Source: Erythrobacter sp. 3-20A1M
GTDB lineage: Bacteria > Pseudomonadota > Alphaproteobacteria > Sphingomonadales > Sphingomonadaceae
Assembly (NCBI RefSeq): GCF_018636735.1
Contig: NZ_CP045200.1
Location: 2,758,001-2,822,000 of the forward strand
DNA: 64,000 nucleotides
Direction of reading: 5' to 3'
Part shown: one piece after another, positions 37,102-43,776 of the stretch
Layout: every line of letters starts with the position of its first letter
Position numbering within the stretch: position 1 is the first letter of the stretch
The notes under the pieces: generated by a model
Told to the model about the DNA's origin: nothing
The model's database searches: none
Seen by the model: only the letters and a program-made list of their open reading frames with translations
Made by a program: the position numbers and the translations under genes

Positions 37102-37581
37102 TCAGAGCTGGCCGAGCATGTGCTCCGCACTGCTGACCGAGAAATCGCCCGGCTGCTCGACGTTCATTTCGACCACCTTGCCGTCGTCGACGATCATCGA
37201 ATAGCGCTGGCTGCGCTGGCCCATGCCGAACCCGGTTCCGTCCATGGTCAGGCCCAGCGCCTCGGCGAAGTCGCCGTTGCCGTCGGCCAGCATGGTAATG
37301 TTCTCGCCGCCGTCGGCCTTGTTCCAGGCACCCATGACAAAGGCGTCGTTCACGCTGGTGCAGGCGATCTCGTCCACGCCCTTCGCCTTCAGCTCGTCCG
37401 CCTTCTCGACGAAGCCGGGGAGGTGCTTGGCGGAGCAGGTCGGGGTGAAGGCCCCCGGGACCGCGAACAGCGCGACCTTGCGCCCGGCGAAGAAGTCCTT
37501 CGACTGGACCTGTTCCGGACCGCTTTCGGTCGCTTTCACCAGTTTCACGTCGGGGATGGTGTCGCCTTTGCTGATGGTCAT
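37102..37581 (-). CDS. Prx5-type peroxiredoxin
   Basis: A 159-residue thiol peroxidase of the Prx5/AhpE-like atypical group. The active site is VPGAFTPTCSAKHLP with the peroxidatic cysteine. A further cysteine in DEIACTSVNDAFVM could be the resolving one. The conserved RSQRYSMIVDDGKV and the C-terminal S-A-E-H-M-L are typical. Start ATG 37581 follows AAAGGA; the longer upstream frame lacks homology. It is divergent from ahcY and may share the regulatory gap. Confidence 0.94.
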   Translation of the reverse strand: MTISKGDTIPDVKLVKATESGPEQVQSKDFFAGRKVALFAVPGAFTPTCSAKHLPGFVEKADELKAKGVDEIACTSVNDAFVMGAWNKADGGENITMLADGNGDFAEALGLTMDGTGFGMGQRSQRYSMIVDDGKVVEMNVEQPGDFSVSSAEHMLGQL

Positions 37582-37656
37582 CGCGTAATTTCCTTTCGTA
37601 GGTCTAGCGGTTCGCGCCCGATATAGAGGGCAATTGCGACGAGACAACGACGCATC

Positions 37657-37676
37657 ATATAAAGCTTTCTTTATAT
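37657..37676. promoter_or_regulatory. Palindromic operator candidate upstream of ahcY
   Basis: A perfect 8-bp inverted repeat, ATATAAAG (37657-37664) and CTTTATAT (37669-37676), separated by CTTT. It stands out as AT-rich in a GC-rich gap and lies ~95 bases before the ahcY start. It resembles operators proposed for ArsR-type regulators of methionine and S-adenosylhomocysteine metabolism in Proteobacteria. The symmetry is seen; the regulator is inference. It could also serve the divergent peroxiredoxin gene. Confidence 0.6.
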
Positions 37677-37699
37677 TTGCCTTGGCGCAGCACGCTCGC

Positions 37700-37756
37700 T
37701 AAGTCGCGGCCCGCAAGCGAACGCGCCCCGACGGCGCTCGCGACTTACGATTTTTT
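37700..37756 (+). promoter_or_regulatory. ahcY leader hairpin with T-run (attenuator candidate)
   Basis: TAAGTCGCG 37700-37708 pairs perfectly with CGCGACTTA 37739-37747. An inner stem GCGCC 37723-37727 pairs with GGCGC 37733-37737. Six T's follow at 37751-37756, which makes an intrinsic-terminator shape. The ahcY ribosome binding site CGAGGAG begins at once after the T-run, so termination here would stop transcription just before the gene. It does not carry the known SAH riboswitch core. Role is inference. Confidence 0.5.
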
Positions 37757-37771
37757 CGAGGAGTTTCACTC

Positions 37772-39181
37772 GTGGCCGACACGCAGGATTACATCGTCAA
37801 GGACCTCAGCCTCGCCCAGTACGGGCGTGACGAGATCGCCATCGCCGAAACCGAAATGCCGGGCCTGATGTCCCTGCGCGAGGAATTTGGCGAGGCGCAG
37901 CCGCTGAAGGGCGCGCGCATCACCGGCTCGCTGCACATGACGATCCAGACCGCGGTGCTGATCGAGACGCTGGTGGCGCTGGGCGCCGAGGTGCGCTGGG
38001 CCACCTGCAACATCTTCTCGACGCAGGATCACGCCGCCGCCGCCATCGCCGACCAGGGCATCCCGGTGTTTGCCGTAAAGGGCGAAACGCTGGCCGATTA
38101 CTGGGACTATGTCGGCAAGATTTTTGACTGGTCGACCGACGACGATGCCGACCTTACCGCGAACCTCATCCTGGACGATGGCGGCGATGCGACCATGTTC
38201 GCCCTGTGGGGCGCGCGGATCGAGGCGGGCGAAGAAATGCCCGCTCCGCAGAACGCCGAAGAAATCGAGATGCAGCGTGCGCTCAAGGCTTTCCTGAAGG
38301 AGAAGCCGGGCTACCTCACCAAGTCGGTGAAGGCGATCAAGGGCGTGTCGGAGGAAACCACCACCGGCGTGCACCGCCTCTACCACCTCGCCAAGCAGGA
38401 AAAGCTGCCGTTCCCGGCGATCAACGTGAACGATTCCGTGACCAAGTCGAAGTTCGACAACCTCTACGGCTGCCGCGAATCGCTGGTCGACGCGATCCGC
38501 CGTGCGACCGACGTGATGTTGTCCGGCAAGGTTGCCTGCGTCGCGGGCTATGGCGATGTCGGCAAGGGCAGCGCCCAGTCGCTCCGCAATGGCGGGGCGC
38601 GCGTGCTGGTGACAGAGATCGATCCGATCTGCGCGCTGCAGGCGGCGATGGAAGGTTTCGAGGTCGTGACGATGGATGAGGCGGTGACGCGCGCCGACAT
38701 CTTCGTGACCACCACGGGCAACGAGGACGTCATCACCGCCGAACACATGAAGGCGATGAAGCCGATGTCGATCGTGTGCAATATCGGCCACTTCGATTCC
38801 GAGATCCAGATTTCCGCGCTCGACAATTACGAGTGGAAGGAACTGAAAGCCGGCACCGACGTGGTTAAGTTCCCCGACGGCAAGGAGATCATTGTTCTCG
38901 CCCGCGGGCGTCTGGTGAACCTCGCCTGCGCGACGGGTCACCCCAGCTTCGTGATGAGCTGTTCTTTCACGAACCAGACGCTGGCGCAGATAGAACTGTG
39001 GAAGAACGACGATGCCTATCAGAACGACGTCTACGTCTTGCCCAAGCATCTCGACGAGAAGGTCGCGGCGCTCCACCTCGACAAGCTGGGGGTGAAGCTG
39101 ACCAAGCTGAGCCAGAAGCAGGCCGACTATATCGGTGTGCCTGTAGAGGGCCCGTTCAAGCCAGAGCACTACCGTTACTGA
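37772..39181 (+). CDS. ahcY: Adenosylhomocysteinase
   Basis: A 469-residue NAD-dependent hydrolase splitting S-adenosylhomocysteine into adenosine and homocysteine, which relieves inhibition of methyltransferases. Diagnostic segments are [14 protein letters not shown], the [13 protein letters not shown] substrate region, [13 protein letters not shown], the Rossmann [10 protein letters not shown] and the C-terminal [11 protein letters not shown]...PFKPEHYRY. Length includes the ~40-residue insertion common in Proteobacteria. Start GTG 37772 follows GAGGAG. It stands alone, with its own leader and a terminator after it. Confidence 0.97.
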   Translation: MADTQDYIVKDLSLAQYGRDEIAIAETEMPGLMSLREEFGEAQPLKGARITGSLHMTIQTAVLIETLVALGAEVRWATCNIFSTQDHAAAAIADQGIPVFAVKGETLADYWDYVGKIFDWSTDDDADLTANLILDDGGDATMFALWGARIEAGEEMPAPQNAEEIEMQRALKAFLKEKPGYLTKSVKAIKGVSEETTTGVHRLYHLAKQEKLPFPAINVNDSVTKSKFDNLYGCRESLVDAIRRATDVMLSGKVACVAGYGDVGKGSAQSLRNGGARVLVTEIDPICALQAAMEGFEVVTMDEAVTRADIFVTTTGNEDVITAEHMKAMKPMSIVCNIGHFDSEIQISALDNYEWKELKAGTDVVKFPDGKEIIVLARGRLVNLACATGHPSFVMSCSFTNQTLAQIELWKNDDAYQNDVYVLPKHLDEKVAALHLDKLGVKLTKLSQKQADYIGVPVEGPFKPEHYRY

Positions 39182-39205
39182 ACGCGCGCAAGGTTAATGC
39201 GTCCG

Positions 39206-39234
39206 GAAAGCCCCTGCATTTGCGGGGGCTTTTC
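39206..39234 (+). terminator. ahcY terminator
   Basis: AAAGCCCC 39207-39214 pairs with GGGGCTTT 39225-39232, followed by TTTT. It lies 25 bases after the ahcY stop and isolates ahcY from the divL chain. Confidence 0.88.
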
Positions 39235-39282
39235 ATTTGGGGCCAGTTGCATCGCCCGCGCCACCGGCATAGCTGAAACGGG

Positions 39283-41622
39283 ATGGAGATCGCCCCTACC
39301 GCACTGGTCCTGATCGGATTGCTGCTTGCCGCCTGGACGGTGGGGGCCGCATGGCTGATGATCCGCGCGGGCAACCGGACGCGCGAGGCGGGCAAAAGTC
39401 GTTCCGCCGCGCGGCGGATGGCGCGGATGCTGGACGAGGCACCGGCGATCGCGCTGCTGGTGCGCGCGGACAGCCGGATCGAGGGCTCGGACCGGTTGGC
39501 GCGATGGTTCGGGCTCGATCGGCTGCCGGACTTTCTGGGGGAACTCGCACCGGGTGACGATCGCGGCCTGTCCGATGATCAGTTAGCCGAGCTGACCGAG
39601 AACGTCCGGCGTACCCAGAAAACGGCGACCCCTTTCCGCATGGCGCTGACCGTGCCCGGATCGCAGCGCAGCCTCGCCCTGCGCGGCCAGCTCGCCGATC
39701 CGCAAGTCTCGCCGGGTGGCGCGGCGCTCGTCTGGGTGTTCGACTTTTCCGAAAGCGAGACCGAGCTATCGCGCATGCGCTCCGAAACCGCTCGGGCGAA
39801 GGGCGATTTCGCCGCGCTGGTCGGCCTCATAGAGGCGGCGCCAATTCCAATGTGGTTTCGCGGCACGAACGGAAAGCTGCGGCTGGTCAACAGCGCCTAT
39901 GTCGATGCGGTGGGGGCCGAAAGCGCGGATGCGGTGGTGGAAGACCAGATCGAGCTGGTCGAAGCTGTCGAAGGGCAGAGTGCCGTCTCCGTGGCGCTCG
40001 ACGCGGCGAAGCGTAACGAAGCGGTCAAGAGAACCGTGCAGGCGACAATCCATGGCGCGAGACGTGCTCTGCGGGTGTCCGACCTGCCGCTGGGCGAAGA
40101 AGGCATTGCGGGCTACGCGGTCGACGTCGAGGAAATGGAGGAGCGCGGCCGGGCGCACCGCGCCTATGCCCGGGCGCAACGTTCGATGATGGACCGGCTT
40201 TCGATCGGCGTCGCTCAATTCGATTCCGACCGTCGGCTCGCCTTCGCGAACCAGCCTTTCCGGCGCACCTTCGCCCTTTCGAGCGGTGCGGAACCCATCG
40301 GCAGCTCCTTCAAACGCTTTCTCTCCGACGCGCGCGACGCGGGCCGCTTGCCCGAAGTTAGGGATTTTCCGGCCTGGCGGGCGGAACACGAGGAATGGTT
40401 CGCCGCCAGCGAGCCGCAGGAGGAGGCCTGGCCGCTGGTCGATGGCACGCATCTGCGGGTCGTCGCCCAGCCGATGCCCGATGGCGGATTGGCTCTCATC
40501 GCCGAAGATCGGACCGAGCAGCTGGCGCTTTCCGCAACGCGCGACACGCTGCTGCGCACGCGAACCGCGATGGTCGACAGCTTGTTCGAGGCTCTGGCGG
40601 TTTTCGCGCCCGATGGGCATCTCCAGCTCTGGAACAGGAGCTTTCCCACCACCTGGGGGATCGCGCCCGACAGGCTGGATGATCATCCGACCGCCGATAG
40701 GCTGCTGGAACAGATCGGTCGCGGCCTCGTGCGTCCCAGGCAGGCCGAGAGCATCGGCGAGGTGATCCGGTCCGCCACGCTAGACCGTAAGGAACGCGCC
40801 GGACGGGTACAGATGGCGGATGGACGCACGCTGGAATTCGCCGGCGTTCCACTGCCCGATGGGAACGGACTGCTGACCACGCTGGATGTGACGGCGAACG
40901 AGCAGGCAGAGACCGCGCTGCGCGAGCGGGCAGAAGCGCTGGAGCAGGCTGACCAGGTGAAGACGCGTTTTCTCGCCAACATGTCTTACGAGTTTCGCAC
41001 GCCGCTGACGTCCATCGGCGGTTTCGCCGAGCTACTGGAATCGGGCGTCGCCGGAGACATGAGCGAGCAGGCGCGCGAATACGTGACCGCGATCATCGAC
41101 TCCGTCGCCCGGCTGACGGAGCAGGTCGAAAACGTGCTGGATCTCTCTCAGAGCGAGGCCGGGTTGCTTCCGGTTTCCAAGCAGAGCGTCGAATTGCAGC
41201 CGCTGGTCGCCCGCACCGTGCGCCAGCGCGAAGAGGCGATCACCAAGGCGGGGCTGCGGCTGGACCTGCTTGGCGGGGCTAGAGTACGCGTCGAAGCCGA
41301 TCCGCGACAACTTGCCCGCGCGATCGGCCATCTCCTCGACAACGCGATCGCGGCCAGTTCGCACGGCGATCGCATCGCGATCGAGATCGGTCGAGAAAAG
41401 GGTGCAACGCGAATTTCGATTTCCGATCGCGGTGCCGGAATGGACGAGGCCCAGCTGCGCCGTGCCCAGGAAGGTCTGGCACCGACTGACGAGGGCCGGA
41501 TGGAGCGACGGGAGGGGCTGGGCATTCCGCTGTCCCGCCAGCTGATCGAAGCGCAAGGCGGAACGCTCCAAATCCGGTCGAAGAAGGGCTCGGGCACGAT
41601 AGCGGAAATCTCGCTCACATGA
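39283..41622 (+). CDS. divL: DivL-like tyrosine-box histidine-kinase homologue
   Basis: A 779-residue membrane sensor: one N-terminal helix (residues ~5-27), a long PAS-rich region, then HisKA and HATPase domains. The H-box reads FLANMSYEFRTPLTSIGG: Tyr569 stands where the phospho-accepting histidine belongs. In Caulobacter the 769-residue DivL has the same substitution and works with DivK, CckA and CtrA in cell-cycle control; orthology is inferred from that substitution, length and domain order. The ATP domain keeps LLDNAIAAS and SDRGAGM. It heads a chain of overlapping genes; its stop overlaps tsaE. Confidence 0.85.
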   Translation: MEIAPTALVLIGLLLAAWTVGAAWLMIRAGNRTREAGKSRSAARRMARMLDEAPAIALLVRADSRIEGSDRLARWFGLDRLPDFLGELAPGDDRGLSDDQLAELTENVRRTQKTATPFRMALTVPGSQRSLALRGQLADPQVSPGGAALVWVFDFSESETELSRMRSETARAKGDFAALVGLIEAAPIPMWFRGTNGKLRLVNSAYVDAVGAESADAVVEDQIELVEAVEGQSAVSVALDAAKRNEAVKRTVQATIHGARRALRVSDLPLGEEGIAGYAVDVEEMEERGRAHRAYARAQRSMMDRLSIGVAQFDSDRRLAFANQPFRRTFALSSGAEPIGSSFKRFLSDARDAGRLPEVRDFPAWRAEHEEWFAASEPQEEAWPLVDGTHLRVVAQPMPDGGLALIAEDRTEQLALSATRDTLLRTRTAMVDSLFEALAVFAPDGHLQLWNRSFPTTWGIAPDRLDDHPTADRLLEQIGRGLVRPRQAESIGEVIRSATLDRKERAGRVQMADGRTLEFAGVPLPDGNGLLTTLDVTANEQAETALRERAEALEQADQVKTRFLANMSYEFRTPLTSIGGFAELLESGVAGDMSEQAREYVTAIIDSVARLTEQVENVLDLSQSEAGLLPVSKQSVELQPLVARTVRQREEAITKAGLRLDLLGGARVRVEADPRQLARAIGHLLDNAIAASSHGDRIAIEIGREKGATRISISDRGAGMDEAQLRRAQEGLAPTDEGRMERREGLGIPLSRQLIEAQGGTLQIRSKKGSGTIAEISLT

Positions 41623-42065
41623 GTTCCTATGAAGTCGAGCTGCCCGATCTTGCGGCGATGGAGAGCTTCGCCGGGCGGATTGCCGAGCGGCTGCGCGCGG
41701 GCGATGCGCTGGCGCTTTCCGGGTCGCTCGGGACCGGCAAAACGACCCTCGCGCGCTTCATCCTGCGATTTCTCGGCCAGAGCGGCGAGATACCCTCACC
41801 TACCTTTACCATCGTCGAGTTGTACGAGGCGCTCCGCATTCCGGCGGTGCACGCAGATTTCTACCGGTTGGAAACGCCGGATGAGTTGGAGGAGATTGGA
41901 CTTGACGATTATCGACAGGGCGCTGTGCTGTTGGCCGAATGGCCCGAGCGAGCGGGAGGCTTCACGCATGAGTCGGGCTGCCTCAGCGTCACACTCGATT
42001 TTACCGAAGAAGGCCGCGTCGCCTCTGTCGAAGGCAATAGTGATTGGCTAGAGCGGCTGCCATGA
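41619..42065 (+). CDS. tsaE: tRNA t6A biosynthesis ATPase TsaE
   Basis: A 148-residue ATPase needed to turn over the TsaB-TsaD complex that adds threonylcarbamoyl to A37 of ANN-decoding tRNAs. The P-loop is SGSLGTGKTTLAR. The family motifs SPTFTIVELYE and HADFYRLE follow, with the conserved LLAEWPERA near the end. The start ATGA overlaps the divL stop and its own stop overlaps the amgK start. Confidence 0.95.
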   Translation: MSSYEVELPDLAAMESFAGRIAERLRAGDALALSGSLGTGKTTLARFILRFLGQSGEIPSPTFTIVELYEALRIPAVHADFYRLETPDELEEIGLDDYRQGAVLLAEWPERAGGFTHESGCLSVTLDFTEEGRVASVEGNSDWLERLP

Positions 42066-43063
42066 ACGAATCCCACGTATTGTTGCCAAATGGTGCCACC
42101 GACTTCCTTGACCGAGCCGGATGGGCCGCAGCCGACGTCGACCCGATTCCCGGAGATGCCAGCTTCCGGCGCTACTTTCGGCTTCGCAAAGGGCACGAGT
42201 GCGCCATGCTGATGCATGCCCCGCCGCCGCGCGAAAATCCCGGTCCGTTTCTCGCGGTGGCCGAATGGCTTTCCGCGCAGGGCCTGCGCGCGCCCATAAT
42301 CCTGGCCGAGGACCTGGAGGGGGGGTGGATCCTGAGCGAGGATTTCGGCAACGACCGGATGCGCGACTGGCTGGATACCCACCCCGATGCGGAAAACGGT
42401 GCCTACACGACGGCCGTCGATACGCTGGTTTCGCTGGCGAGCATGCGGGCGGGCCCCTTTCGGCCATACGACATGGCGACATATCTGCGCGAATCGCGCC
42501 TGTTCGTTGAATGGTATTGCCCGGCTATGGGGCTGGACGTCGACAGCGAGGGGTTCGACGGAGCGTGGCGCGAAGTGCTTTCTCCATTAGGCGATCGGCA
42601 GCAGCCGGGCGTGACCGTCCTGCGCGATTATCACGCGGAGAACATCATGCTGCTGGACCCCGCTCCCGATGGACGGGGCGCGCAGGGACTGATCGATTTC
42701 CAGGATGCGCGGGTCGGCCATCCGGCCTACGATCTCGTATCCCTGCTGCAAGACGCGCGCCGCGATGTCACGCCGGACCTCGAGCGGCGGATGTTCGAAC
42801 GGTACGTGAATGCGGCGGCACCCGGAGACGACTTCGTTGCCCATTACGCCATCCTGGGTGCGCAGCGGAACGCCAAGATCGTCGGCATATTCACCCGGCT
42901 TTGGAAACGCGACGGGAAAGCGCGTTACCTCGCGATGATCCCCCGCGTGTGGGAAGCGATGGAGCGTGACCTGGAACATGCCGCGCTTGCGCCTGTCGCC
43001 CGCTGGTTCGACGCCAATATTCCGCGCTATCTGCGCGACAATTTCGGCGGTGAGCTGCAGTGA
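42062..43063 (+). CDS. amgK: N-acetylmuramate/N-acetylglucosamine kinase AmgK
   Basis: A 333-residue aminoglycoside-phosphotransferase-fold sugar kinase. The catalytic loop is LRDYHAENIMLL and the metal-binding part IDFQDARVGHPAYDLVSLLQDAR. With MurU it forms the anomeric recycling route that turns cell-wall MurNAc into UDP-MurNAc and bypasses fosfomycin-sensitive MurA. Pairing with murU directly downstream supports this role over an antibiotic kinase. Start ATG 42062 overlaps the tsaE stop. Confidence 0.9.
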   Translation: MNESHVLLPNGATDFLDRAGWAAADVDPIPGDASFRRYFRLRKGHECAMLMHAPPPRENPGPFLAVAEWLSAQGLRAPIILAEDLEGGWILSEDFGNDRMRDWLDTHPDAENGAYTTAVDTLVSLASMRAGPFRPYDMATYLRESRLFVEWYCPAMGLDVDSEGFDGAWREVLSPLGDRQQPGVTVLRDYHAENIMLLDPAPDGRGAQGLIDFQDARVGHPAYDLVSLLQDARRDVTPDLERRMFERYVNAAAPGDDFVAHYAILGAQRNAKIVGIFTRLWKRDGKARYLAMIPRVWEAMERDLEHAALAPVARWFDANIPRYLRDNFGGELQ

Positions 43064-43776
43064 GCGGACTCATTTCCGATACCGCCATGGTCATGGCGGC
43101 GGGGCTCGGCAAGCGAATGCGCCCGCTCACAGCGGCGCAACCCAAGCCGCTGGTGCGGGTCGCGGGAAAACCCTTGATCGATCATGGCCTCGACCGTCTG
43201 GCCGAAGCGGGCGTGGCGCGGGCCGTCGTGAACGTCCATTACCTTGCCGATGCGCTGCAGGCACATTTTCGCGCGCGTCGGACTCCTGAGGTCCTGATCT
43301 CGGACGAGCGGGAGGAACTGCTCGAGACAGGTGGGGGCATGGTAAAGGCGCAAGGTTTGCTGCCCGACCCGTTCTTCTGTCTGAATTCGGATAACATCTG
43401 GCTCGACGGGCCGGTCAATGCCTTTGCCGAGCTCTCCAGCCGGTGGGATCCCGAGCTAATGGATGCGCTGTTGCTGGTGGTCCCTCATTCGCGTGCGATG
43501 AATTTCAAGGGCGTGGGAGATTTTCATCTCGATCCGCGCGGCAAGATCAGTTTGCGCCGCCCCGGACGTATCGCGCCGTTCATCTATACGGGCATCCAGA
43601 TAGTCAGCCATCGCCTCTTGCGCGACGCTCCGGAAGGGCGGTTCGGAACTATGCATCTGTGGCAGCGGGCGATTGAGGAAGAGCGGCTTTTCGGTTTGCC
43701 TTTCAATGGATTGTGGTTCGAAGTTGGCACGCCGGAAGCGATCCGACCGACCGAGGAAGTTCTCGCTAGTGGCTGA
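43060..43776 (+). CDS. murU: MurNAc-1-phosphate uridylyltransferase MurU
   Basis: A 238-residue nucleotidyltransferase. The N-terminal nucleotide-binding motif is MVMAAGLGKRMRPLT, followed by PKPLVRVAGKPLIDH and the metal-binding CLNSDNIW. It transfers UMP to MurNAc-1-phosphate in the AmgK-MurU route; a generic sugar-phosphate nucleotidyltransferase is the alternative, but the neighbour settles it. GTG 43060 overlaps the amgK stop. Its stop lies 8 bases inside addB. Confidence 0.9.
   Translation: MSGLISDTAMVMAAGLGKRMRPLTAAQPKPLVRVAGKPLIDHGLDRLAEAGVARAVVNVHYLADALQAHFRARRTPEVLISDEREELLETGGGMVKAQGLLPDPFFCLNSDNIWLDGPVNAFAELSSRWDPELMDALLLVVPHSRAMNFKGVGDFHLDPRGKISLRRPGRIAPFIYTGIQIVSHRLLRDAPEGRFGTMHLWQRAIEEERLFGLPFNGLWFEVGTPEAIRPTEEVLASG

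Noticed and set aside
37690-37771. SAH riboswitch upstream of ahcY
   Set aside because: The position fits, but the conserved GAGGAGCG-type core and pseudoknot pairing are not seen; only a terminator-like hairpin is present.
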